A stretch of DNA of 64,000 bases from Ascaphus truei (lineage: Eukaryota > Chordata > Amphibia > Anura > Ascaphidae), in NCBI GenBank assembly GCA_036426205.1, contig CM071574.1:16348381-16412380 (forward strand). Reading direction: 5' to 3'. The position numbers and the translations under genes are program-made. Of the stretch, positions 54,305-64,000 are shown one piece after another. The number at the start of each line of letters is the position of its first letter. The first letter of the stretch is position 1. The notes below the pieces were generated by a model. It made no database searches. It was not told the DNA's origin and worked only from the letters and a program-made list of their open reading frames with translations.

Positions 54305-55340
54305 CACGACATATTTAAAATATGCTGCCCAAAGACGGAAGTGCAAAATGGGTACTTTTTTTTTGTTTCACATTAAACACAAAGTTCAAAAAAAGCTAGT
54401 AATGTGCAGTTTAAAAGTCTTCGACATGTTTCACATGTTCAAGGAGATTTAAAGTGCAGTACGTTATACAAGTGAATGTAGTATGTGGCTTCCCTTAGGC
54501 CCCACGCTCCCCCTTCTCTCCCTCCTCCTGTGGGCACCAGGATCCAACTTTCACCCGATCGAAGGGGGCAGTCGGAGGAGGGAGCGCGGGTCCCCCGGAC
54601 CAGCAGAGAGGTGCCGGCCCAAGCACATGTATGTAATACCTATCAAATAAAAACAAAAAGGGCCAGGTCAAAGAGACTGCAGCAAATAATTGTTATTATT
54701 ACTTTGTAATGTGATATACTGTGTAACAATATGTATAGATAAACAGGGACTTACAAGTGTGCGTGCTGTGAGCATAGGCCCCGTTTCACCATGCTGTGAC
54801 ACCATATTCCCCCAGCCCGGGACGATTAAAGCTCTATTCACAGCATAATGAATCAGGGTTTAGGAGTGCTGAAATCCAACAAAAACAACATCATTCCACA
54901 TTCATGCACATGGGCACTTACAAGGAGAGAAAGGGGTAGCCATTTTATTTACCCCTGTAATAAATACAAGTAGATAGGATTGGTGTTCAATCTCAACAAA
55001 ACTGTGTGTATTTTTTTTGTAGATTGTGGGACATTCCTGCTTAGGGCACAAATGATGCAAACTATATTGTAAATACAGTGTCATTGCAGTATTTTCTGCA
55101 CCTTTGGCTTGCCCGCTCGGTGCCAGAGACCCAGGAGTAGTGGGCGGGTCCTACCACCAGTAGTAATATCACTCACCTGCGAGGAGCTAAACAAAGACCA
55201 TCCTCACATTTGCAAACTAACTTTAAAGATGACTTATAAAGAAACTATATGTGTCTGGTTTTATGGAGACCTCAATCCCTATAATATATTTCCCTTCAAC
55301 GTGTCACTGCTGTTCATTTTCATTTTGGTTCTATTCCTAT
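54305..55340. other. No gene recognised
   Basis: Nothing supported; 54490-54620 is GC-rich without coding features. Confidence 0.35.
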
Positions 55341-55344
55341 CAAT

Positions 55345-55425
55345 TGAGCCACCTGTGCTGAAGCAGGGATATTCTTAAAATCTGACCGTTGGTGGCCCTT
55401 CAGGACTGGAGTTGGCCATCGTTGC
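55345..55425 (-). mobile_element. Half copy of the palindromic hAT miniature element
   Basis: GAGCCACCTGTGCTGAAGCA, GGGATATTCTTAAAATCTGA and CCCTTCAGGACTGGAGTTGG form one arm only. Confidence 0.75.
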
Positions 55426-55429
55426 TCTA

Positions 55430-56135
55430 TATAAAGCCAATGTTATCCCTGTTTATGATAAAATGTAAGAAAACTCTGGATTTCTGCGATTGGAAGGGCC
55501 TGTCCTGGTTAGGCAGAGGCGGGTCTACCAAAATGTCATTAATCTTAAACCCCTGCTGTGAGTGTTCTTTCTTAGGCCCGATAGAACCTATCTTCAGATA
55601 GACATTATTAAGGTCAAATCATCATTCACGTGTTCTGTATCCTTCATCCTGCAGCCCGTCTCCTTGCTGCGAGACAGAACTAGTGTTCATTGTTGGCATA
55701 CTAAATCTCCGACAGCTTCTATAATTAACTTTGTAAATGACACATACAGCAAAACAGCCAGCGATGAAATGCGTCACCACAGAAGTTACAGAAGTACGTT
55801 TGGCGGGTTATATTTCATAATAATATGTATATATGGATTTTAATGTACAAAATAATACTACAGTATACTATGTTAAAATGCTGATGCAATTAATTATTTT
55901 CAATTTTCATGTGACTTGCTTTAAAGGTTTTTTTTTTTAAAATTTTTATCTTTGTCAATTTGTAACTAGACTGTTTATAAAACCTCCTCTTCCATACGCA
56001 AAATGTCACCTCCTTGTCATTGTTTTTCTTCTTATTGAGAACTAATTATGATGCCAGCCTTTGCCAAATAGTAAGCGTTATATTTACTAAGTGGCACTAA
56101 GCTGTAAGGTGCCTTTACTGCTCACAATCACTCAG
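55430..56135. other. No gene recognised
   Basis: Nothing supported. Confidence 0.35.
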
Positions 56136-56139
56136 TAAA

Positions 56140-57790
56140 TATTTATTTATAACATGTTTTACCAGGAAGTAATACATTGAGCATTACCTCTCGTTTTCAA
56201 GTATGTCCTGGGCACAGAGTTATAACAATACATGGTTACATTAAATGAACAGGGTTATACATTATATTTAAAGACGTTTCATGAACAGTTAAAGATCATA
56301 TATGTTATGGGCGTATGTAACGGTTACAGACAAGATTAAAATGTGAGGCAGCTCAAGTCTTGAAAGAACTTAGACTGGTAGCGTATTTGAGTCTCAGGTT
56401 GCGGTCCCAGTGCGTTCGAGGCGTGCGCTGTGCGTACAAGCACCAACCCCAAACTATCCGGGCCCAGTACATGCGTCGGCGCACATTTAGCAGCCGTGCT
56501 GTACTGCAAATTTTCTCACGCACAATTTTTTTGTATGTGGAAATTGCGACGGAGGCGTGGCCACGCCCCCGCCGGCAGTTCAGCCAATGAGGGCGAACCA
56601 GCCGTGTGAGGTCATGGCCACACCCCAGCAAAAACCCCGCCATGCCCCCTCCTGTCGCAAACTGTCTCTCCCAGGACCGCGATCAAGCGTTGTGCACACG
56701 CCGCCCCCCCCCCCCCGCCGGGCCTGTGTGCTACAGAAAGCACTGGGGCTGCAGCCTTAGGTAGATTGTTCCAGGTGTAAGGTGCACGGTAAGAGAAGGA
56801 GGAGCGGCAGGATACTTTGCTGAACCTTGAGACCATGAACCGTCGTTTGAAGTCAGATCTCAGGTGATAAGTGCTGCATGTGGTGGGGGTGAGGAGTTTG
56901 TTCAGATAGGCGGGTAACTTCTCCAAAAAGTATTTGCAATCAAAACAGGAAAAATGTACTTTCCGCCTAGACTCAAGTGATGACCAATCCAGTTCTTTAA
57001 GCATTTGGCAGTGATGTGTGTTGTAGTTGCATTATTGGACAAGTCGGCATATTGAGTTGTAGAGGGTATCTAGTTTTCTAACGAGATTTACGGGTGTTGT
57101 ACCATACCGTATACATAATTTGTCATTGGCATTAGCATCTGCTGTGCGATACGCTTTCAAGCCAGCTGGCTTAGAGAGGATTTGTTCCTATAAAGTACAC
57201 CTAGTTTGACATAGGTTTTGGATGTCAGAGTATCAATATGCAACCCAAATGTTAAATGGGAGTCAACCCAAATGGCCAGATATTTAAAACCAGTGACGAC
57301 TAGAATGGTGTTAGAGTTGGTTCTGATCTGTAGCTCTGTCGTTGGTAGCTTTAGAAATTTAGCCTTAGTCAAAAAATACCATAGTTAGTTTTGTCAGTGT
57401 TTTAAAACAGATTTTACGGGGGAAATCCAGTTTTCAAGTCTTGAAAAATCAGATTGAAGTATGTGTCCAAGGTCGGAGAGGCTAGGGCAGTGTGTATATA
57501 AGATTGTGTCATCCGCATAAATGTGCATTGAAGCTCCCTTACAAGCTGTAGGAAGATCATTGATGAACACTGAGAAGAGTAGGGCCCCAGAACAGAGCCT
57601 TGTGGGACACCGCAGGTGACATCCAAGGGGTTGAAGTTAGAGCCTGAGATAGACTCTTATTGGGGTCTAAATGATACGTAGGAGAGAAGCCAGTTTAAAG
57701 AGTGTTCCCCTATTCCAGAGAACTGGAGCTTGATCAACATTATCAAAAGCCTTTGCAAAATCTAGTAATATTACACATTGCCTTTAATGT
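56140..57790 (-). pseudogene. L2-like LINE copy 2, minus strand, decayed
   Basis: Read on minus, pieces in order are GVPQGSVLGP at about 57610 (a reverse-transcriptase box), MTQSYIHTAL where an active copy would have its YADD-like box, and FKYLAIWVDSHLTFGLHIDT at about 57285. VLYRNKSSLSQLA follows at about 57195, MLKELDWSSLESRRKVHFSC at about 57004 and SYRAPYTWNNLP at about 56780. It then breaks at the inserted element 56396-56757 and ends in the same 3' tail as the copy at 40317 (reversed TAAATAAATATT near 56145). Frame changes are frequent, so it is older than the 40317 copy. Confidence 0.85.
56396..56757. mobile_element. GC-rich miniature element inserted in the LINE (362 bp)
   Basis: The left end is AGGTTGCGGTCCCAGTGC and the right end, reversed, AGGCTGCAGCCCCAGTGC. 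The LINE sequence (TGGAACAATCTACC, then GAGACTC) resumes on the two sides, as comparison with 40990 shows. The termini resemble those of the element at 19375. The interior is CpG-rich with a poly(C) run at about 56705-56716. Confidence 0.8.
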
Positions 57791-57794
57791 GGTA

Positions 57795-58322
57795 GGGAAA
57801 TAAAGGACAAATAAGATAGAGAATTCCAGTGTTCTCGTTAAAATTAAAAAAGTTATATTTCACAGGAAACTATTTTTTCTTTTAACATTGTTTTAATATT
57901 TCTAATATTACATTGGTTTCTAAAGTTTTCTAGCATTTTACTTTTTCTCTGCTAAGTGGGACTTTTGCGGTTTTAAATGAGTTATGTAAGTTAGTTAGTT
58001 CCACTTTATTATATAATAACAGCATCATTGAATTTTCTGTAATGAAAAGCAGCCATTTGTTTCGCTTGATATAAGAGGATGTTAAGGAAATGGCTAATGA
58101 GATGATAAAGATTTGCTTCATATTCATTCGGTGGTCACTACACAGCGTTGTGTTTAACTTGTTGATTGCCACACTGGTGATCCTACTCCAATATACATGA
58201 TATGAACCACGTACAATTGACCATTTTTAAACAACTGAAATTTAAGAAACGTGCAAAAATATTCTCAGAAAGGTTAACATATTATTTAATATACAGTACT
58301 TGGACCAAAAGAATTTTCAAGG
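57795..58322. other. No gene recognised
   Basis: Nothing supported. Confidence 0.35.
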
Positions 58323-58331
58323 ATGGTATCT

Positions 58332-59012
58332 AAGGTTGCCAGGTGGTTTCTCCAAAAATACTGCGCACAACAGTAAAAGATGGGAGACCCCCCACCCAAT
58401 ACATATAAAAATATACCCCCCTAATACATATAAAAATATACCCCAACCCCCCATACATATAAAAAATACACCCCCAATACATATAAAATTCAGACTTACC
58501 TTGGGGATGGTCTCAGGTCGGGCCCGGTGGCTGCGAGGGGGCCGGTGGCTGCGGGATAAAGGGGGGCCCGGTGGCTGCGAGGGGGCCGGTGGCAGGTCAC
58601 AGCAGTTGCCGCTGGCGGCCCCAGCTCTCCCTCCGCCGCAGTCTTCTCCCTCACTGTCTGTCCCACGACGAGGTGTCTGATGCTGACGTCACATGCGCTG
58701 GGCCTCCCTTTCACGCCGGCGTGCACTGGAAGCCCAGCTGACTTCCGGCGATGATGTCAGAGACAGCCAGTGCCGGTCAGCAGCAGACACCTCGGCGTGG
58801 GGCAGACAGTGAGGGAGAAGGGTGCAGCTAGGGGAGAGCTGGGGCCAGCGGCAACTGCTGTGACCGGCCGCCGGGCCCCTCAGAGTCACCCTGCATCCGG
58901 AGAGAGGTAATACCGGACACATACATGTTCAGTATTACCTTTCATTTTATACCAGACGCAGGGGCAAAATACCGGGCTGTCCGGTTCAAAACTGGACACC
59001 TGCCAACCCTGA
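58332..59012. mobile_element. hAT-like element with GGTTGCCAGGTG termini (about 680 bp)
   Basis: The left end is AAGGTTGCCAGGTGGTTTCT. The right end, reversed, is TCAGGGTTGGCAGGTGTCC. The flanks TGGTATCT (58324-58331) and TCGTATCT (59013-59020) match at 7 of 8 positions. Inside are a CCCCAATACATATAAAA repeat (58385-58490) and GC-rich inverted blocks (GGCAACTGCTGTGACC near 58850; its complement GGTCACAGCAGTTGCC near 58595). No transposase. Confidence 0.75.
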
Positions 59013-59334
59013 TCGTATCTGTTGTTGGTTTATAGGCCCAGATTTACTAAGAAGTGCTATACTGTTAGACACTTTCCAGCACCAGAAGACACTTTTATGG
59101 CTCATTCAAAGGAATGGACAGCAAGGCTACGTGCTGTGCTATCTTATGGAATAGCGCCATTTAGTTAATACGGTCCTTAATGCTCGTGTAACCACACGCG
59201 TATTGTGAAAATAACAAAATGTAACCTATTAAAAGATAGTACAAAGGTAACTGAAGGAGGAAACTGCGTGGAATGGCTTTCCTCTGCTTTCCTCTTGGAA
59301 CTGTAGTACAAGGAACGCTACCGCATTATTTGTA

Positions 59335-59910
59335 GTGATGTGCAAACCTTTCACAAACTCTGCAACTTTCACCCTTTTTACTTCTGCATAAAAGTTCACT
59401 TCGATCCCGAAGTTTGCCTGACGCCATTAAAAGTCACTTAGCATAGTATGTCCAAGGTCTTGCAATGACTCCTGCTTATGAAATTCTATTGCACTTGTGA
59501 AAACGCGCAGTGCTACTATTTTGCCACTTTTGGGATCTTGCGCTAGATCTTGTGGCTATATTTCACAGGTTTCAAAAACACTTGGAAAGTTCGCTCTAAA
59601 CTATGGAGAGAGTGGCACAAAATAGAAACTGCCAAGTGTGTCGAAATTCAATTTTCGTCGGTTTAAAAATTTAAAGTTTTCTGTTTTTTTGCCGAAAAAA
59701 GCATTTGGGGTTTTTTTTTTTTTAGCACTTTTTATTTATTTTAATTTTTTTAATATTCTCATTTAAATATTTTTATAATTTTGCTTTCCCCAAAATCGAT
59801 TATTCGCAGGTTTTAATTTTTTTTGAAAAGTTACAGTAAGGTTGGTGGCTTTTTAATTTTTGTTGTAACGGCAATTAATTTTTGTCAAAAAAAATGTGCT
59901 CATCTCTAGC
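59335..59910. mobile_element. AGTGATGTGC/AGAGATGAGC-type element
   Basis: The left end is TAGTGATGTGCAAACCTTTC. The right end, reversed, is CTAGAGATGAGCACATTTTT. The body has several poly(T) and AT stretches. It is of the same type as the element at 52623. The boundaries are approximate. Confidence 0.5.
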
Positions 59911-60156
59911 ACTAAAGAGTGGTACTGTATTAGGAATAAGCATGCTCGCTTGCCACCTTGTGGCAAATATTTGAGTTGCAGCGATTGTTCAGCCAGACCT
60001 TGGAAATAAATCTTTTTCTTAGGCCTGTAATATAGTGGGTGCGCTTGGCTGTGGTTAACCAGCCTGTCTATAATAGGGCCGCGTGCGCACGGCAGTGAGT
60101 GTGGAGCCGGGCGATCGAGGAGAAGACAGGGAAATGTACATTTTCGCGTCGCTGTA

Positions 60157-60157
<1 letters not shown>

Positions 60158-60191
<34 letters not shown>
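60158..60191. repeat. (GT)n microsatellite
   Basis: A 34-bp GT run. Confidence 0.95.
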
Positions 60192-60192
<1 letters not shown>

Positions 60193-60283
60193 ATCAAAAT
60201 TGCACAATAAAAATAGTTTTTATTCATACATGTCGTTTTTTTGTTTTTTTTAATATTATTTAATAAATTATTAACTCACAATC

Positions 60284-60284
<1 letters not shown>

Positions 60285-60373
<89 letters not shown>
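60285..60373. repeat. (CA)n microsatellite
   Basis: About 88 bp of pure CA repeat. Together with 60158-60191 (GT on the same strand) it makes a 100-bp-spaced inverted pair of dinucleotide runs. Confidence 0.97.
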
Positions 60374-60374
<1 letters not shown>

Positions 60375-60379
60375 TTTAG

Positions 60380-60933
60380 CACATTCTGGGGGCAAAATTG
60401 TGGCAATTAAAATATGTAACTACAGAGAAGCGCTGTGTACATTGCTCTGACAAAGGTTTGCAAGACGTTCGCTTATGTTACAAAGTCGGCATTGCAAGTA
60501 CCATTCATTCTGATTACTTCCGTTTTCGAAATTCGCTCAAACCTTTAAAAAAAAACACATTGAAAGAAGCAGCAGGGCTGCCATTTCAGCGCTTTAAAGA
60601 GAGAAATAGGGCATTTTGAACAATATGGGCCGTTTTGCTAGAACTTTTGTTTTCAAAAGTTGTAACAAATGACTTGTTGGTTTTTACAAACTTTTGGGAA
60701 TCTCACTATAACAGCGGAGAAGCGAATGCCGACGTTTCGCGCAATCTCTACATGAGCGACGAACAGGTGCGTGAGAATTATGTATATAGAGGTTTATAAA
60801 AGACTTGTTATTGTGTTTTACTGAAAAGCGCCAGCATATTCCATCCTGCAGTAAAATGGGAGATGAGGCCGCTGTGTGCAAATAATCTAGCATTTTTCCA
60901 CACAGATTTAAACAAGGGCTTTTTCTTTGTATG
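60380..60933. other. No gene recognised
   Basis: Nothing supported. Confidence 0.35.
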
Positions 60934-62028
60934 TATGTATATCACGCCATCCATGTACATAGCGCTTTCACGGCAGCAATACACAACATAATATAACACA
61001 ATGTGAATAAGCGCTTCATACATAAAACTAACAAGAAAAGGAGTCCCTGCCCCGAAGAGCTTACAATCTAAATGTTAATTAGGGAGAATATACAGAGACT
61101 GTATGAGAGTGTTCTGATAAGTGCATCTGCAAGGGGCCACAGTTAATGCATACAAGATCTAAAGTATCCGCTAATGGAGCTACCTATCTGCTTCGTTAAA
61201 GAGGTGTGTCCAGGTTTGAAGCAGTCGGTCTCCTGAGCTGAACTGCATTCATTTCAGCTTCGGGGACCCCCTCCTTCCAGAGATACTTACCTATGTAGGG
61301 GTTCCGGTATCTCTCGTCAGTTTAAATATCCCTGTCACCGGATGACGTGACGGCTTCCTATTGGCCCACGTAAAGCGGGACATTAAAGCTGCCATTACGA
61401 GAACCCCAGCTAGCCTAGTCGAAGCCGTTACCGGCAACTCCTTCAGAGATAAGTATCTCGGGAAGCAGGGGGTTCCCAGAGCTGAAATTAACATGGTTCA
61501 GCACCGGAGATGTCCTGACTAGAAACAAAATGCTGTGCTTGGACTGCCCCTTTAAAAGCAAGAGTCGGGCAGGTGCATAGGGAGAATTTAGGGCTGAGCT
61601 GTAAGGAGGGGCAATGGAGAGCTTTAAGAGGGAATAAGTTTGCAATTTAATCGGAGGTGTTGGCAAACAAGACACTGAAAGTATGATGGGAGAGGTAAGA
61701 GGAAATCCAGGATAGAGCTCGTTTATACTTACCAAGAGCATGGAGAATATGAAGGAGAAGAGGGTCCACAGTATCAAAGGCTTTAGAAAGGTGGAGTAAT
61801 ATAAGCAGGGTGTAATGACATTGGTCTTTGGCAGCATGGAGGCCATTAGTTATTTTGGTGAGGGCTGTTTTCAGTGAGCAGTGCGGAATGCAGACTGTAG
61901 AGGATTAAGAGAGAATAGGAGGTAAGAAACTTGAGCAAGCGAGAAAATATAAGGTGTTCAAGGAGTTTAGAGACAAAAAGCAGGAGGGAAACAGGGCGAT
62001 GGTTAGAGTGACAGGTAGGTAATTGTAA
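60934..62028 (-). pseudogene. LINE fragment, minus strand (CR1/L2 clade), interrupted
   Basis: Read on minus from 62010: NHRPVSLLLFVSKLLEHLIF, then SRLLKFLTSYSL, then in another frame AAKDQCHYTLLILLHLSKAF (the first catalytic box region, D lost) and ILHALGKYKRALSWISSYLS. About 61235-61510 is a palindromic insertion. Beyond it lies the 3' non-coding part that matches 8886-9335 (GTACATAGCGCTTTCACGGC; GAAGAGCTTACAATCTAAAT). Frame breaks show it is dead. Confidence 0.8.
61235..61510. mobile_element. Inverted-repeat element inside the LINE fragment
   Basis: Left: CTGAACTGCATTCATTTCAG, CTTCGGGGACCCCCTCCTTC, CAGAGATACTTA. Right, reversed: CTGAACCATGTTAATTTCAG, CTCTGGGAACCCCCTGCTTC, CCGAGATACTTA. 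The arms are about 55 bp. The edges and target duplication are uncertain. Confidence 0.7.
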
Positions 62029-62032
62029 CGTG

Positions 62033-62788
62033 TGTAGCCATGACATCAGTGGCTACTAGTTTGCTTCCCTTCTGGCAGTAAACCCTGGTACAATCAGGTT
62101 GTCAGTAGTTGTTATGGGGTTTTTCCCCTCCGAAGAGCTGCATTTGAGTGACGGCGGGAGCTGGTGATATCAGGCCTGGGCATGACCAATCATGAGCCAG
62201 ATCTGGTGCCCTCTTCCTGGCAGTTCTTAAGTGCAGGGCCACCCTAAATTTAGCAGTGCCTCTACCCACTTGAGAGGGGCAGGTCACACAGCCGAGAACG
62301 TGAACATTGGGCCTTTTCTGGTCGTCTTCCCTCTGGGGAAGAGTGAGTGTGGACCATACCTCTGCCTCTGCGAGGTGGGGAAGAGCTAGGATGGCTGCGG
62401 GTGCCCTTGGCCTGTAGTGACAGTCCAGGGACCATCCTTCAGTGGTAGCTGAGAAGTACTGCATCGGGCAGAAGCCTGTTTGTTACTGTGCTGTACAGAA
62501 GAGATAATAAACCGTTCCTCCTGTTATACCTTCTGCCTGGTGCGTGAACTTACTGGGGGGAGAGGTAATAGTTCTACTGTGGGAGATCACCTTCAGTTCC
62601 TGGAGCCTACGGCAGAAGGAGGCCCTGCACTGCTAAAGAGATATGTAGAGTATGAACCCCAGAAGCCTGGTCCTGTGTCCCCACTACCACCAGCGGACAA
62701 CTCAGCCCTCCTGTTATCAGCAGGTATCATGCACCATACACCGTGGTAATGGCCAAATCTTCCACGGGGTAGGGGAAACACCGTTACA
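62033..62788 (+). mobile_element. Solo LTR with CGTG target duplication (756 bp)
   Basis: It starts TGTAGCCATGACATCAGTGG and ends AAACACCGTTACA. CGTG is present on both sides (62029-62032 and 62789-62792). It is very similar over its whole length to the LTR at 44877 (CCTGGTACAATCAGGTTGTC; GGCCTGGGCATGACCAATCA; CCACTTGAGAGGGGCAGGTC). The signal GATAATAAACCG is at about 62503, a slightly changed AGGAGGCCCTGC at 62617-62628, and CACCAGCGGACAACTCAGCC, CTCCTGTTATCAGCAGGTAT at about 62689-62728. It sits at the edge of the LINE fragment. Confidence 0.92.
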
Positions 62789-62922
62789 CGTGTTTAATGA
62801 CAACTCTCTTAATCAGGCTCATATTTAAAAAAATAAGACACAAGTGAGTTGCATATGGTTCTGTTATCTGACTATAGAATGTCATCTTGTAATTCTATAC
62901 AATACCTGAGACATACAGTATG

Positions 62923-63863
62923 TGTAATCCCTGTAAGAAATAGTGGGCTACCTATCCTTCTCCTACTGGAGTAAGCCCTGTTAAGGGCAGGCGCCAGTAG
63001 TAATCATGGGTTTTCCCCCCACCAAGCCCTGCCTCGAGTGATATAGGTAGGCCCCTGACTGTGTGGCAGGCCTGAGACAGAGGGGAGGTCCTGCTGACAT
63101 CATAAGGGGCAGGGCTGTATCTATTTAGTGGGCTGCTCCTGTGTGTGTGTGGGTTCAGTCTGTTGGAGGTGTCAGTCTGTGAGAGTCTGTTGGAGAGTGA
63201 AGTCAGTTAGAGTTGTGAGAGTGGAGAGTACTGGAACAGAGAGAGCATGGTCTGGGAGTTCAAGGAAACAGGAGAAGACACTCAGCCATACTGAGTAGAG
63301 CTGATAGCACTAAGTGCGGTGGACCAATGCCCCTCACCCTGCTGGTGGGGGGAGATCTAACCTCACCCAGAGGGCCTACCCTTGAGTGGAGGTAGGGGTA
63401 TTGAAGTCCCAACAGCTCATCTTGCTAGGGTACAGCCTGGAGGAGAGGAGTGGAGAAATAGTTCAGTTACATTTGGAAGCACCGCTGTATATGAACTGCT
63501 GCGGTGCATATGATCTGCTGCTGTGTGCTATATCACTGGTAAAAGGACAATAAAGACATTGCTGCTTTTATACAAAAGACTGTGTGTGTGAGATTGGAAT
63601 CTCTCGCCCTGGGACCAGGGTTTTCTCTGGGAAGATTCCAACCTATCCCCTAGGTTTCGCCAGAGAATGGAGGCGCTGCACCACCACCACTAAAGATGAA
63701 GGCATATACCCCAGAAGCCTGGTCCTGTCATCCCCCACACCAACGCGGGAGACTCAGGCCCTCCTGTTCCAAGCAGGTATGCACCACCATAGTACATGTA
63801 TCCAGCCCTCACTACACCCTAGAGGTCCAATCTGCGACCGGGGGGGGGGGGACATGGGTTACA
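62923..63863 (+). mobile_element. Solo LTR with TATG target duplication (941 bp)
   Basis: It starts TGTAATCCCTGTAAG and ends ACATGGGTTACA. TATG flanks both ends (62919-62922 and 63864-63867). A polyadenylation signal GACAATAAAGAC is at about 63547. Then come TGGAGGCGCTGC (63668-63679), CCCAGAAGCCTGGTCCTGTC (about 63711) and CACCAACGCGGGAGACTCAG, CCCTCCTGTTCCAAGCAGGT (about 63739-63778). Its first 600 bp are mostly unlike the LTRs at 44877 and 62033, while its last 200 bp are clearly related. Confidence 0.92.
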
Positions 63864-63867
63864 TATG

Positions 63868-64000
63868 AATGCAATCATTTGTTCTTTATCATTGCATATT
63901 CTATTGACCCTTCTGTATAATATATAGTTTACGACATATTATTTTGATGACTACATATATAAAACATTGCATTTACCAGACCTATATATATTGTGGTTGG
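63868..64000. other. No gene recognised
   Basis: AT-rich end of the window. Confidence 0.35.

Noticed and set aside
1..64000. CRISPR arrays, bacterial operons, riboswitches
   Set aside because: The repeats are microsatellites, minisatellites or transposons; codon use, splice signal and element types are vertebrate.

Overview
The window looks like nuclear DNA of an anuran amphibian. Long stretches have no coding sequence. Dinucleotide and C/T microsatellites are abundant. Dispersed repeats of amphibian type dominate: palindromic hAT miniature elements, Tc1, Penelope-like and L2-like retroelements, and solo LTRs. The species cannot be named from the sequence. No rRNA gene, intact tRNA gene, CRISPR array or bacterial-type operon was seen.

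One host gene is recognisable. A 45-nt coding part of a first exon lies at 32954..32910 on the minus strand. It encodes MYDNLYLHGFEDSEA followed directly by a GTAAGC splice donor. This is the short alternative N-terminus (beta-4a type) of CACNB4, the beta-4 subunit of voltage-gated calcium channels. Lower coordinates are therefore read as intron 1, and sequence above about 33200 as promoter and upstream DNA. The next exon (expected to start GSADSYTSRPSDSD) was not found.

Layout. 1-955 is a C/T-rich minisatellite. 1.5-4.2 kb holds dispersed repeats, a long TG microsatellite and an intact 185-bp hAT palindrome. 4.4-7.6 kb is a decayed Penelope-like element (reverse transcriptase plus GIY-YIG) followed by terminal repeats with hammerhead-like motifs. 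8.9-13 kb holds small repeats and a solo LTR. 14.7-15.8 kb is a solo LTR with a 4-bp target duplication. 16.1-18.1 kb is a nest of two hAT elements. 19-29.6 kb holds miniature elements, another hammerhead-like motif and a minus-strand solo LTR. 29.6-34 kb is mostly unique DNA and contains the CACNB4 exon. 34.1-37.8 kb is a Tc1 transposon split by a 230-bp miniature element and by a 1.86-kb foldback element whose arms are nearly identical. 38-48 kb holds TTAA-flanked elements, a GA microsatellite, L2-like LINE copies, a hAT with a perfect 8-bp duplication, a solo LTR and a long hairpin. 49.7-52 kb is a 2.3-kb inverted-repeat element. 52.6-60.4 kb holds more miniature elements and a second L2-like copy. 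60.9-63.9 kb is a LINE fragment followed by two solo LTRs.

The most notable signals are the foldback insertion inside Tc1, a recurring structured motif (TGATAAAG, a hairpin, then GAAAYGCG), and two sequence modules shared by the 3' ends of five otherwise different solo LTRs. All of these were read by eye and none has been compared with a database.
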